A DNA stretch of 64,000 nucleotides from Mycolicibacillus koreensis (GCF_002104795.1 NZ_NCXO01000014.1:1-64000), one strand, 5' to 3'; positions 8,177-17,477 are shown, counted from the stretch's first letter. Notes: generated from the letters alone by a model not told the origin. Translations and numbers: made by a program.

Positions 8177-8965
8177 TCAGTCGGTCGAGCCGGGGCGCAG
8201 CACCAGCACCAGGTTGCTCACCGTGAACTCCCGGAGCCCCGGCACCGAGGTCAGCCACCAGGCCCATCGCGGGTGGTAGCGCGGGAATGCGGCCACCAGC
8301 GCCCCGGTGTGCGCCGCCCAGTCCAGCCCGGCGGCGGCGGAGACCGCGAACAGTGACGACCCGTAGTTGTTCTTCGGGGGGTGGCCGTGGCGGCGGGTGT
8401 AGCGGGCCGCCGCCCGCGCCCCACCGAGATAGTGGGTCAGGCCCATTTCGTGGCCGCCGAAGGGCCCCAGCCACACCGTGTAGGACAACACGACCAGCCC
8501 CCCCGGGCGGGTCACCCGCAGCATCTCGGCGCCGAGCTGCCAGGGCCGCGGCACGTGTTCGGCCACGTTCGACGACAGACAGATGTCCACCGAATCGTCG
8601 GCGAACGGCAGCGCCATCCCCGAGGCCCGCACGAACGCCGCGGTCCCGCCGGGTCGCGGCCCCGGGCCGGCGGCGTGCATCTCGGCAGGATCGGGCTCGA
8701 CGCCCACATACCGCACCCCGGCGGCGGTGAACGCGGTCGCGAAGTACCCGGGTCCGCCGCCCACGTCGAGCAGGGTGGCGCCGGTCGGGGGCGCGCCCCG
8801 CAGCCCGGTCCACAGGTCGGTGACCAGCGCGACGGTGTCGGCGGCCAGCGCGCCGTAGAACCGGTCCGGGTCGGACTGCTCGTGGCGGAACTCGGCGAGC
8901 AGGCGCACCGCGCGGGCCAGGGTGGCACGCCGGCGCAGGCGGGCGGTGAACGCGGGACCGGCCAT
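8177..8965 (-). CDS. SAM-dependent methyltransferase (Rv0224c-like)
   Basis: A 262-residue class I methyltransferase: motif I LLDVGGGPGYFAT near residue 67, acidic motif II VGVEPDPAEM, motif IV with VDICLSSNVAEHVPRP and motif VI RVTRPGGLVVLS. It is next to a divergent glycosyltransferase, as Rv0224c is next to Rv0225, which suggests modification of an envelope glycan or lipid; this is inference. A TAGGGT box 8 nt before the ATG predicts a leaderless or very short leader. Confidence 0.88.
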   Translation of the reverse strand: MAGPAFTARLRRRATLARAVRLLAEFRHEQSDPDRFYGALAADTVALVTDLWTGLRGAPPTGATLLDVGGGPGYFATAFTAAGVRYVGVEPDPAEMHAAGPGPRPGGTAAFVRASGMALPFADDSVDICLSSNVAEHVPRPWQLGAEMLRVTRPGGLVVLSYTVWLGPFGGHEMGLTHYLGGARAAARYTRRHGHPPKNNYGSSLFAVSAAAGLDWAAHTGALVAAFPRYHPRWAWWLTSVPGLREFTVSNLVLVLRPGSTD

Positions 8966-8973
8966 CGCGGCCC

Positions 8974-9004
8974 ACCCTACGGTGCTCTCCGCACCCGTTA
9001 GGCT
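8974..9004. promoter_or_regulatory. Compact divergent leaderless promoter pair
   Basis: TAGGGT on the minus strand (8974-8979) lies 8 nt before the methyltransferase ATG and TAGGCT on the plus strand (8999-9004) lies 8 nt before the glycosyltransferase ATG. The two start codons are only 47 bp apart, so the polymerase sites must overlap and probably exclude each other. Confidence 0.5.
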
Positions 9005-9012
9005 GTGAGCTG

Positions 9013-10203
9013 ATGTTCACCGCGTTGCGCCGCAGATCGGGGCCACCGCCGTCGGCGGTCGCCTCGGTGCTGCTGTTGTGCTGGCGCGACACCGGTCACC
9101 CGCAAGGCGGGGGCAGCGAGGCCTACCTGCAGCGCATCGGTGCGGAACTCGCCGCCGACGGGGTGGCGGTCACGCTGCGGACCGCCCGCTACCCGGGGGT
9201 GCGGCGCCACGACGTCGTCGACGGGGTCGCCATCGACCGCGCCGGCGGGCGCTACACGGTGTATCTGCGGGCGTTGGCAGCGCTGGCCGGTGCGCGCATC
9301 GGGATCGGCCCGCTGGCCCGGGTGCGTCCCGACGTGGTGATCGACACCCAAAACGGGCTGCCGTTCATGGCCCGGCTGCTCTACGGCCGCCGGGTCGCGG
9401 TGCTGGTGCATCACTGCCACCGCGCCCAGTGGCCGGTGGCCGGCGCGGTGATGGGACGGGTCGGCTGGTTCGTCGAATCGCGGCTCTCCCCGCGGTTGCA
9501 CCGGCGCAACCAGTACGTCACGGTGTCGCTGCCGTCGGCCCGCGACCTCGTCGACCTCGGCGTCGGCCACGACCGGATCGCGGTGGTGCGCAACGGCCTC
9601 GACGAAGCTCCCGAATCCAGCCTCACCGGCGGCCGGTCGACGACCCCGCGCATCGTGGTGTTGTCGCGGCTGGTGCCGCACAAGCAGATCGAGGACGCAC
9701 TCGACGCGCTCGCCGCGCTGCGCCGGGATCTTCCCGAGGTGCACCTCGACGTCATCGGCGACGGGTGGTGGCGCGACCGGCTCACCGAGCACGCCACCAG
9801 GATCGGGATCGCCGAGGCGGTCACCTTCCACGGTCACGTCGACGACGACACCAAACATCAACTGCTGCAGCGGGCCTGGGTGCAGGCCCTGCCGTCCCGC
9901 AAAGAGGGGTGGGGGCTGGCGGTCATCGAGGCGGCCCAGCACGCGGTGCCCACGGTCGGCTACCGGTCGGCCGGGGGACTGTGCGACTCGATCGTCGACG
10001 GGGTGACCGGGCTGCTCGTCGACGACCGCGCGGGGTTGGTGGATGCCTTGATGCGGCTGCTGACCGACCGAGTGCTGTGCGCCGAACTCGGGGAGAAAGC
10101 CCAGGCTCGAAGCACTGAATTCTCGTGGCGTCAAAGCGCAGACTCGATGCGCAGTGTGCTCGAGGCGGTCCGCACCGGGGAGATCATCAGCGGGTTGGTC
10201 TGA
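9013..10203 (+). CDS. GT4-family (GT-B) glycosyltransferase (Rv0225-like)
   Basis: A 396-residue retaining glycosyltransferase. The N-terminal half starts with LLLCWRDTGHPQGGGSEAYLQRIG, as in GT4 enzymes. The C-terminal half has the donor-binding region VLSRLVPHKQIEDALDAL (near 217) and the E-X7-E-like motif SRKEGWGLAVIEAAQHAVPTVGY near residue 297. It transfers a sugar from an activated donor to an unknown acceptor. No ribosome site is visible; a TAGGCT box 8 nt upstream suggests a leaderless message. It is divergent from the Rv0224c-like methyltransferase. Confidence 0.88.
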   Translation: MFTALRRRSGPPPSAVASVLLLCWRDTGHPQGGGSEAYLQRIGAELAADGVAVTLRTARYPGVRRHDVVDGVAIDRAGGRYTVYLRALAALAGARIGIGPLARVRPDVVIDTQNGLPFMARLLYGRRVAVLVHHCHRAQWPVAGAVMGRVGWFVESRLSPRLHRRNQYVTVSLPSARDLVDLGVGHDRIAVVRNGLDEAPESSLTGGRSTTPRIVVLSRLVPHKQIEDALDALAALRRDLPEVHLDVIGDGWWRDRLTEHATRIGIAEAVTFHGHVDDDTKHQLLQRAWVQALPSRKEGWGLAVIEAAQHAVPTVGYRSAGGLCDSIVDGVTGLLVDDRAGLVDALMRLLTDRVLCAELGEKAQARSTEFSWRQSADSMRSVLEAVRTGEIISGLV

Positions 10204-10220
10204 GCGGTCCGGGCCGACGG

Positions 10221-11507
10221 TCAGTCCGGCGGGCGCAGCACGCTGGGGCCGTACCAGTGGCAGAGCAGCAGGGCGATCTCCACGTCGAGGCGGTCCTCGT
10301 CGATCGGTCGTCCGCGGCGTTCCACAGCCCGGCGCACGCGGTATTTCATGGTGTTGACGTGGTAGTGCAGTTTCTCGCCGGCCGCTTTGAAGCTCGACCC
10401 GGTGCCCAGGAACACCCGCAGTGTCCCGCGCAGCCGCTCGTCGCCCTCGGTGGCGCAGGCGAGCGGCCCGAGGACCTCGTTGACCCAGGCCCGCGCGGCG
10501 TCGAGGTCGGCGCCGAGAAGCGCCGCCGCGGACAGTCCGTCGTCGTCGGCGGCGCTGACCCGCTGCGGCGCAGCGGATCCGGTTGCCACCCGATGTGCCG
10601 CCAGTGCCTGCTGATGGGAGCGGCGGAACCCGTCGAGGCCCGGCAACGGTGCGCCGATCGCCATCCAGATGTGCTCGCCGGCGGCCTCTGCGTGCGCCCG
10701 GACGCGGCCCATCACCTCCGCGGCGTCGGATTGCGGTACCGGCAGCCACACCCACACCGTCGCGTCGTCGACGGCGATGACGAGCGGCTCCGCCCGCAAC
10801 GGCGACATCTCGGCGAGGTCGCCGAGGAACCGGTGCAGGGCCGCTGACCGGTCCGCCTCGCCTGGCGTCGCAGACCACACCACCGCCGCCAAATGACACC
10901 GCTGCAGCGGATAACGGATCGCCAGGGTCATCGCGTCGATGTCCTGACCGGCAATGTCACCCCCGTCGAGCAGGTCACGCACCAACGCGGCGCGCCGGGC
11001 GTTGCGGTTCTCCAGCCACCGCTCCCGCTCCTCCTGGTAGGCGGTGACCACGTGCTGTGACATCTGATCGATGTAGCCGAACGAGATCATCGACATCTGT
11101 TCGACGACCCGCAGGGCGAGCTCGGGATCGAGGCGGGCAGCGCGGATCTCGTCGAGGACCAGGTTCAGCGCCACCGCGTGCGCGACGCGGTAGCCGCGCA
11201 CCAGTTCGTTGACCGCCACGTCGCGCTGGGCGAGTCGCCGGGCGTGCTCCAACGCGATCGTCGGCGCCTTCACCTCCGCAACGGGGATGTTGTGGCGGAT
11301 CGCCGCGAAACAGGTCTCGACGTTGGCGAGCACCACCTCGCGCAGCAGTTGCGCCAGCGGAGCGTCCCCGGCCAGATCCGGCGACTCGCGACTGACCAGA
11401 TCCTGGATCGCCCGGGTGGCCTCGGACAGGCGCTGATCCAGTCGCCCGGACACCGCCGCCGTGGCGTCGACCACCGCCGCGTCGGCGGTCGACGGCGGAC
11501 GGGTCAT
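10221..11507 (-). CDS. PucR/CdaR-type transcriptional regulator
   Basis: A 428-residue protein with an N-terminal helical sensor-like region and a central GGDEF-like fold of the CdaR type (about 180-300). The C-terminal PucR helix-turn-helix (about 365-425) reads TGSSFKAAGEKLHYHVNTMKYR. Such proteins usually activate catabolic or transport operons in response to a metabolite. The ATG at 11507 is preferred over the GTG at 11516 because TACGGT (11515-11520) is placed exactly 7 nt before it. No gene in the immediate neighbourhood is an obvious target. It is absent at this position in M. tuberculosis, so it is probably an insertion. Confidence 0.85.
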   Translation of the reverse strand: MTRPPSTADAAVVDATAAVSGRLDQRLSEATRAIQDLVSRESPDLAGDAPLAQLLREVVLANVETCFAAIRHNIPVAEVKAPTIALEHARRLAQRDVAVNELVRGYRVAHAVALNLVLDEIRAARLDPELALRVVEQMSMISFGYIDQMSQHVVTAYQEERERWLENRNARRAALVRDLLDGGDIAGQDIDAMTLAIRYPLQRCHLAAVVWSATPGEADRSAALHRFLGDLAEMSPLRAEPLVIAVDDATVWVWLPVPQSDAAEVMGRVRAHAEAAGEHIWMAIGAPLPGLDGFRRSHQQALAAHRVATGSAAPQRVSAADDDGLSAAALLGADLDAARAWVNEVLGPLACATEGDERLRGTLRVFLGTGSSFKAAGEKLHYHVNTMKYRVRRAVERRGRPIDEDRLDVEIALLLCHWYGPSVLRPPD

Positions 11508-11514
11508 CCGCCAC

Positions 11515-11520
11515 ACCGTA
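11515..11520 (-). promoter_or_regulatory. -10 box of leaderless pucR-type gene
   Basis: TACGGT on the minus strand, 7 nt before ATG 11507, the standard spacing for a leaderless mycobacterial transcript. Confidence 0.5.
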
Positions 11521-11709
11521 GTCCGTCACCGCCGGATATGTCCCCGGAAGACAGCGACGGGCGCCGAGTTGATCTCGTGATGACGTAGATGCGGTCCGCA
11601 CGCCTGCCTAGGGTTTCTTCCAAAGCCGGCCCGGATCCGTCGATGAGGCGGTCCGGGGCGGTGCGCCGGCAGACCGCGGTGCCCACCGTTTCGGCCGTTC
11701 GGAGAGAAC

Positions 11710-13044
11710 ATGATTGACTGGGAGGAGCTGACCGGCCAGTCCCACCTGGTGGTCGACTTGGTCAGCATTCCGATCTTCAGCGCCATCGCCGGGTTGATCA
11801 CCAACTGGACCGGGGTCCTGATGCTGTTCGCCCCGGTGCATTTCACCGGGTTTCACCTGCGCGGCCTGCAGCCGGTGTTCCGGTTCCTGCCCCGCAAGGC
11901 CCAGATCCTGCCGATCTTCGCTCCCGGCGGTGTGCTCGGCTTCCAGGGGTTCATCCCGTGCCGCGCAGAGAAGATGGCCAGCCTCATCGTGGACAAGTCG
12001 ATCCTGCGGATCGGCGGGATCGCCGACTTCTACCAGGAACTCGAGCCGGAGGTCCTGGCCGAGCAGTTGGCCGACGCCGCACGGCCCAGCGTCCGCCGTC
12101 TGGCCACCGACGTGCTGGAGAACCAGCACAGCCTGCTGTGGCAGGTGCTGCCGTCACCGCTGAAGCAGGGGGTGCTGGCGACGATCGAACGGCGGCTTCC
12201 GCAGATCTCCCAGCGCGCCTTCGCCACGATCGGCGACCACATCGACGAACTGCTCGACGTCAAGTTGATGACGGTCAATTACCTGCGGCGCAACCCCGGT
12301 GTGCTCTGCGACATCTTCAAGGGCTTCGGCGGCCCGGAGCTGCGGTTCATGGTGCGGATCGGCGCCCTGGGCTTCGTGTTCGGATTCCCGCTGGCGCTGT
12401 ATCTGAACTTCGTGCGCGACCAGCAGCCGCCGGTGCTGTCAGCGGTCCCGTCGTGGCTGATCGTGTTGGCCGGTGCGGCGATGATCGGGGTCGTGGTCAA
12501 CATCTTGGCCGTCAAGATCGTGTTCGAACCCGGCACGCCGCAACCTCGTTACCGGTATCTGTGGCGGCAGGGCCTGCTGCCCAAACGGCAACACGAGGCC
12601 GCCGAACAGTTCGCCACGATGCTGTCGACCGAGGTGCTCACCACCACCAACTTCACCCACGAACTCCTCCACGGCACCCGTGCCGACAAGACCGCGGCGT
12701 TCATCGAGGACGTGGTGGCCGAGGAGATCACCGCGATCCTGACCCCGGTGGTCAGCACCATGGCCGACACGCTGGGGCTGGTCGACCGCGACGCCCTGCA
12801 GCGCAGCGCCGGCCAACAGTTCATCGACTTCGCCCCGGAAGTGTTCTGCACCCCCGAGTTCAACGACGAGAAGGCCACCAAGATCCGCCGGTTCGCCACC
12901 ACCAAGTTCCGGGAACTGCCCCCGGCTGATTTCGGCGAGATGCTCTACACCGCGATCGAGCAGGACGCGTGGCTGCTGTACGTGCACGGCGGGCTGCTCG
13001 GCATGGTCGTCGGCGCGGTGCACCTGCTGCTGTTCGGGTGGTGA
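11710..13044 (+). CDS. DUF445 family membrane protein
   Basis: A 444-residue protein with an N-terminal membrane segment (about 17-42, with ITNWTGVLMLFAPVHFTG, the DUF445 signature) and two central hydrophobic helices (about 220-240 and 245-275). A last helix lies at the very C-terminus. Amphipathic regions between them would be cytoplasmic or peripheral. Function is unknown. A TAGGGT box at about 11608-11613 suggests a leader of roughly 90 nt; GGAGAG lies before the ATG. Its stop codon abuts the stop of the convergent Abi-alpha gene with no base between. Confidence 0.8.
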   Translation: MIDWEELTGQSHLVVDLVSIPIFSAIAGLITNWTGVLMLFAPVHFTGFHLRGLQPVFRFLPRKAQILPIFAPGGVLGFQGFIPCRAEKMASLIVDKSILRIGGIADFYQELEPEVLAEQLADAARPSVRRLATDVLENQHSLLWQVLPSPLKQGVLATIERRLPQISQRAFATIGDHIDELLDVKLMTVNYLRRNPGVLCDIFKGFGGPELRFMVRIGALGFVFGFPLALYLNFVRDQQPPVLSAVPSWLIVLAGAAMIGVVVNILAVKIVFEPGTPQPRYRYLWRQGLLPKRQHEAAEQFATMLSTEVLTTTNFTHELLHGTRADKTAAFIEDVVAEEITAILTPVVSTMADTLGLVDRDALQRSAGQQFIDFAPEVFCTPEFNDEKATKIRRFATTKFRELPPADFGEMLYTAIEQDAWLLYVHGGLLGMVVGAVHLLLFGW

Positions 13045-13986
13045 TCACCGCCGGCGCCGGCCGCGGATCCTGTCCTGTCGGCCGTCGGTGTCCCAACCGC
13101 CGGCGTCGTAGCCGTCGGTGTCGAAACACACGTCGACGAACTGCCGTCCGAACGCGGTGAGCCCCACGCTGCGGTAGATCGTCAGCGACTTCGTGGTCTC
13201 GGTGGCCTCCAACGCGCGGGGCTGCACCTCCAGCAGCGCGTATTTACGGTAGTCGGCCACCGGTTCGGGGGAGAGGTCGATCAGGCCGAGTCGGCCCAGA
13301 TTCGCGAAGTAGTGCTGATCGCGGTCGGGCCACCGGCATCCGGCCATCGGTGCGACCATGCTGACACCGTCGACCAACAGTTCCGACCCGATCTGAAACA
13401 ACGTCTTGGTCCGCACGTCGAGCATCGGTTGCACACCGGCGACGGCGAGGAACCGCAGAATTCGCGCCTCGTCGGGGACCAGTTCGTCGAGGATTCGGGC
13501 GAACGCCGGGTGCAGGTCGCGGCGCTGACAGTCGGGACGGTAGGAGATTGCGATCAGCGCGGTGCCGCGGCGCCGCAGCGCCTGGGCACTGTCGCGCGCG
13601 TCGCTGCCGCGCAACGTCGTGACGACCTGGTCGACGATGTCGCCCACCGCGGCCCCTCCGGGCACCTCGGAGGCCAGGGCCGCCGCCGACTGCAGCCCGG
13701 CGCTGGGCAGCGCGGCCGCGTCGACCACGGTGCCGACGATGTCGGTGAGCGCGGTGAATGCGTCGACGGTCGAGCCGGGCCGCGCGGCCCTAGACGACGA
13801 TGGGGCGGCCGCGGCCCCGCCCAGCTGGTCGAGGACGCCGGAGAGATTGCGGGCGGCCCGGTTGCCGTCGTCGACGATCCGGGCGAGCGCGGCGGCGGTG
13901 TCACGCAGATGGGCAAGCAGGTCCGGGTCGCCGGCGGGCTCAGGTGACCGATGTGCGGTCGGCCGGTCCCTGTCCTGGCCATCCAT
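13045..13986 (-). CDS. Abi-alpha (DUF4393)-like protein
   Basis: A 313-residue soluble protein. The core at about 150-300 (HPAFARILDELVPDEARILRFLA...FANLGRLGLIDL...LTAFGRQFVDVCF) resembles Abi-alpha/DUF4393, a family first described in abortive infection loci. The N-terminal third is low-complexity and Ala-rich. The ATG at 13986 follows a GAGGG ribosome site. No restriction, toxin or other defence gene is adjacent, so a phage-defence role here is only a possibility. It is convergent with the DUF445 gene. Confidence 0.65.
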   Translation of the reverse strand: MDGQDRDRPTAHRSPEPAGDPDLLAHLRDTAAALARIVDDGNRAARNLSGVLDQLGGAAAAPSSSRAARPGSTVDAFTALTDIVGTVVDAAALPSAGLQSAAALASEVPGGAAVGDIVDQVVTTLRGSDARDSAQALRRRGTALIAISYRPDCQRRDLHPAFARILDELVPDEARILRFLAVAGVQPMLDVRTKTLFQIGSELLVDGVSMVAPMAGCRWPDRDQHYFANLGRLGLIDLSPEPVADYRKYALLEVQPRALEATETTKSLTIYRSVGLTAFGRQFVDVCFDTDGYDAGGWDTDGRQDRIRGRRRR

Positions 13987-14087
13987 GGGGCCCTCGCTTG
14001 CGTGGTGGGTGTGCACCGAAGCATACGGCCCCACCGACGGCACGAGTGCTGGTCAGTGGGGCCGGTGCTCGGCGCCGCACGATCGGA

Positions 14088-14327
14088 CTATTTGGCGGCG
14101 ACCTTCTTGGCCTTCTTCTGGTTCTCGACCTTGGCCAGCTTCTCGATCTGCTCGTTGAGGCTCTTGGCCCGGGCCCGCAGCGCCTCGACGCTGGAATCCT
14201 TGGTGTCCTTGGTGATGTCGGTGAGGTCGGTCTCCAGGGTCTCCGCGTTGTCGAGCACCTCGTCGACGAAGTCCTTGGTGCTGTCGAGCAGCTTCGACAC
14301 GAGGTTGAAAACGCTGGGGTTTGCCAT
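14088..14327 (-). CDS. Small helical lysine-rich protein, 79 residues
   Basis: ATG 14327 has an excellent ribosome site (AAGGAG, 7-nt spacing). The protein is predicted to be almost entirely helical, with a heptad-like pattern (LLDSTKDFVDEVLDNAETLETDL) and an acidic first half. It ends in a short basic tail (KKAKKVAAK). I do not recognise a family. The shape is reminiscent of phasin-like or nucleoid/coat-associated small proteins, but nothing in the sequence proves that. It is a real gene on the strength of its start signals and codon use. Confidence 0.75.
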   Translation of the reverse strand: MANPSVFNLVSKLLDSTKDFVDEVLDNAETLETDLTDITKDTKDSSVEALRARAKSLNEQIEKLAKVENQKKAKKVAAK

Positions 14328-14468
14328 GATGTGCTCCTTTACCGTGGGCGGTTGCCCGTGATTTCTTCTGACACCCCAAACGGTAGGAAACCGCGGGCAG
14401 GCGGGGCTTGTCCGCGGCGGCCATGAACTTTCGGCGCCTTCGTCGTCGGCGGACAGCGGTTCCCCGCA

Positions 14469-16232
14469 CTACAGCACTTGTCCGGCACCCTCGGTCGTCG
14501 AGGGCGCACCGCGGCGGCGTGCGGTGAGCGCCACCGCGGCCGCGCCGGCGCCCACCGCCAACCACAGCAGGTGCGCGCCGATCACGATCCGGCGGGCACC
14601 GGCGGAGGCACCGGGCGCCTGGCCGCCGACCCGGTATGCCGCCAGGTCGGCATCCCCGTACTGCAGCGGCAGCTGCTGCAGGGTCGCCGCCACATCCGGG
14701 TCGACGTGGGCGCCGCCGTCGTCGATGACCACCCAGCCGACCCCGGCGGCGGCCAGAGCGGCCGGGTCGGCGCCGTCGAGCAGCACCTGCTGCACCGCGT
14801 GGTTGTGGACACCCTCGCCGGGCACCACCCGCCCGGAGATCACCAGGTCGCCGGGGGCCAGCACCTCGGCGCGCACCCAGCGGGGCAGCGGGTCGAGCAC
14901 CGGGGCGGGCCCGGCCCACCCGAACCGGCGCATCGAACCGGCCGGCAGCACCGCCACCGGGCGGGGATCGGCGTTGACGGCCGCGGCCACCGCCGCCCAC
15001 CCCGGCGGGTAGTGCACCGCGCGCACCGCCCCGCACACGCCCCACGCCAGATCCGGCAGCACCGCCAGCAGCGCCGCGCAGCACACCGCCGCGGCCAGCG
15101 CCGGGCGCAGCCAGCGGGCCAGCACCGGCACCGCCGCGGCCGCGGCCAGTGTGTAGGCGGGCAGCGCCAACGCCACCCATTTCTGCCCGTCGCGCAGCAC
15201 CCCCAGCCCGGGGGCGGCGTCGATGGCGGCCGTCAGCACCGCCTGGCCCGCCCCGGTGGCCGCCGCCGCGGGCGCGGCGACCGCCACCGCGGCCACCACC
15301 AGCAGCCACCGCGCCGCCGGGTGGCGCGCCACCGTCGGGATCCCGGCGGCCACCACCGCCAGCAGCACCGCGGTGGCCAGCACCGCCACCGCGGTGGTCC
15401 GTGAGGTCGGTACCGCCTCGCCGTTCCAGATACCGCCGAGGCCGGCCACCGCGCCGAGGGTGCCCAGCCCCGGTTCGGCGCGCGCGGCGAAGGCCGCCAC
15501 CCCGGGCGCGGCCGAGCCCACCGGCGCCAACGGCTCCGGGTTGACCACCACCGCCGCCAGCCACGGCCCGGCCGCCGCCAACGCGGCGCCGAGGCCGGCG
15601 CACAGCGTCGGCCAGCGCGGCCCCGGTGGGCCGGCGCCGACGGCGATCACCACCGCCACCAGCGCCGCCAGGATCACGCCGGTCGGCGTCAGCCCCGCGA
15701 CAACCACCCAGAACATCAGCGCAGCCAACGTCGTCGCGCCCGCGGTCGGGTCGGTGCGCGCCCGCACCGCCGCCGCGGCCACCCATCCCAGCGCGCCGTA
15801 GCCGACCAGCAGGCTCCAATGCCCCTGCAGCAGCCGCTCGGCGACGTAGGGATTCCAGATCGCCACCGTCACCGCCACACACTGGCCCCCCAGACCGGTC
15901 TGCGGCAGCACCTGGTGCACGAGACGGGCCGCTCCGGCGCCGGCCAGCCACACCCCCGCGACCAGCAGCGCGGTGACCACCACGCCGCCGTCGAGCACCC
16001 GGGAGGCCACCGCCACCAGAAAATCCTGCGGCACCGCACGCGGGGCGGCCGGACCCAACCCGAGGGCGGCGTCGGTCAGATAGGAGCGCGGGGTGGCCAC
16101 CGCGTCGCGCAGCAACAGATATCCCGGCCGCCACAGCGGGCCGGTCACCAGCAGCGTCAGAGCCAGGGCGTACCCCGGGGCGGCCAGGGCCGCGACGCGG
16201 TGGCCCGCGGCTCGATGCGGGCTCACCCGCAC
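14469..16232 (-). CDS. Polytopic membrane protein (Rv0226c-like)
   Basis: A 587-residue protein with about 11-12 hydrophobic helices, beginning with APGYALALTLLVTGPL. An extracytoplasmic-looking region with conserved aromatic and Pro residues follows (YPPGWAAVAAAVN...MRRFGWAGPAPVLDPLPRWV), and there is a final helix near 555-575. The architecture, with many helices and a C-terminal globular part, suggests a GT-C-like glycosyltransferase or transporter; I cannot decide. The GTG at 16232 follows directly after the stop of the upstream gene, so the two are translationally coupled; a second GTG at 16226 is also possible. Position and length fit Rv0226c. Confidence 0.82.
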   Translation of the reverse strand: MRVSPHRAAGHRVAALAAPGYALALTLLVTGPLWRPGYLLLRDAVATPRSYLTDAALGLGPAAPRAVPQDFLVAVASRVLDGGVVVTALLVAGVWLAGAGAARLVHQVLPQTGLGGQCVAVTVAIWNPYVAERLLQGHWSLLVGYGALGWVAAAAVRARTDPTAGATTLAALMFWVVVAGLTPTGVILAALVAVVIAVGAGPPGPRWPTLCAGLGAALAAAGPWLAAVVVNPEPLAPVGSAAPGVAAFAARAEPGLGTLGAVAGLGGIWNGEAVPTSRTTAVAVLATAVLLAVVAAGIPTVARHPAARWLLVVAAVAVAAPAAAATGAGQAVLTAAIDAAPGLGVLRDGQKWVALALPAYTLAAAAAVPVLARWLRPALAAAVCCAALLAVLPDLAWGVCGAVRAVHYPPGWAAVAAAVNADPRPVAVLPAGSMRRFGWAGPAPVLDPLPRWVRAEVLAPGDLVISGRVVPGEGVHNHAVQQVLLDGADPAALAAAGVGWVVIDDGGAHVDPDVAATLQQLPLQYGDADLAAYRVGGQAPGASAGARRIVIGAHLLWLAVGAGAAAVALTARRRGAPSTTEGAGQVL

Positions 16233-17477
16233 CTAGCTGCGGGCCGGGGGATCACCCGGGTCGCGCGGCGCATCGCGGCGCTGCGACGGCAGTTTCTCGG
16301 TCTGCGCCTCCGCAGCCGGCATCGGCTCGTCACCCTTGGCTTTGCGGTGCCGCAGGTTCTCGAACAGACCCTCGAAGAAGCCCTGCTCGGAGGTGTCGGC
16401 GCCGGGGTCGAGCAGCGCGGTCTCGGTGCGCACCCCGAACGTCGCCAACAACACCCCGCCGACCAGGGCTACCAGGCCCGCGGCGGCCAGGGTGATCGGC
16501 AGGATCCGCGACCACAGCGCCAGGAAGTCCCGCTCGTCGCGGGCGGCGCGGACCTGCTCCTCGATGGTCTGCTCGGTGGAGGTGACCGTGTAGTCGGCCA
16601 GCGTGGCCTCCGGCTTCAGCGGGTCCCGCGCATAGTAGTGGTTGGCGTGCTCGGTCGATTTGACGATCGTGCCCGACACCGGATCCACCCACAGGGTGCG
16701 CTGCGCCGCGTAGTAGCGGGTCATGGTGATCGGTTCGTCGGGGTCCTCGGCCTCCACGCCCCACTGGCGCGCCGAGGTGGTGACCTCACCGTCCTCGTTG
16801 TCGCTGTAGAGCGACGGGTACTTCAGCGGCTTCACCAGCTTGTCGTCGGAGTTGTAGCCGACGTTCTGGGTGAAGCGGTAGGTGGTCAGCCCGTTGACGT
16901 CGTCCTCGGACTCGAAGTTGGCGTCGAACGCCTCCTGCGCGATCGGGTCGAAGTACTGGTAGGTGATCTTCTCGGTGTGGAACGGGAACCGGTAGGACAG
17001 CCCCTCGTGGGCCAGCGGCAGCGGTTTGGGCGGGTTGTCGTCCTCGATGCTGCGCGGCTGCTGCACGGTGCCACCCGGGTGGGCGTCGTCGGAGACCGCC
17101 TCGGCGGTGGTCCGGTTGAGCGTGACGGTGTCGACGATCGCCAACAGCAGCCCGGTGTCCTTCTGCCGGTCGGTGCGACGCACCGTGCTGCCCGCCTGCA
17201 GGGTGACCACGTCGGCGTTGGCGGGGGACTCCACGCTGATCTGCTGCTGCTGGGCCAGCGGCACATCGGCGTCGATCGCGAAGGTCTCCTTCGCCAGCGA
17301 GGCGGGATCCAGGGCGGTACCGGTGCCCTCACTGACCAGGGTGGTGTCCAGGTTCAGCGGGATTTTGGTGATCTGGCCGACGGTGTAGGTCGGCAGCAGT
17401 AGGGCGGCGATCAGCAGCGCGGCGCCCAACCCCAGCGCACCGTACACCGAGATACGCAACATGACTGCTCGGTTCAC
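16233..17477 (-). CDS. DUF3068 (PorA-family) envelope protein (Rv0227c-like)
   Basis: A 414-residue protein anchored at both ends. One helix lies at residues 10-32 and another at about 322-345 (ILPITLAAAGLVALVGGVLLA), with a large extracytoplasmic domain between them. That domain carries the DUF3068 pattern (LSYRFPFHTEKITYQYFDP). A short charged cytoplasmic tail follows. The role is unknown. The GTG at 17477 is preceded by AAGGAGGG. It is immediately upstream of the Rv0226c-like gene with no spacer, so they form an operon. Confidence 0.85.
   Translation of the reverse strand: MNRAVMLRISVYGALGLGAALLIAALLLPTYTVGQITKIPLNLDTTLVSEGTGTALDPASLAKETFAIDADVPLAQQQQISVESPANADVVTLQAGSTVRRTDRQKDTGLLLAIVDTVTLNRTTAEAVSDDAHPGGTVQQPRSIEDDNPPKPLPLAHEGLSYRFPFHTEKITYQYFDPIAQEAFDANFESEDDVNGLTTYRFTQNVGYNSDDKLVKPLKYPSLYSDNEDGEVTTSARQWGVEAEDPDEPITMTRYYAAQRTLWVDPVSGTIVKSTEHANHYYARDPLKPEATLADYTVTSTEQTIEEQVRAARDERDFLALWSRILPITLAAAGLVALVGGVLLATFGVRTETALLDPGADTSEQGFFEGLFENLRHRKAKGDEPMPAAEAQTEKLPSQRRDAPRDPGDPPARS

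Noticed and set aside
8998..10899. 633-residue minus-strand frame
   Set aside because: Spans the glycosyltransferase in antisense and enters the PucR gene in the wrong frame; composition is that of a shadow frame.
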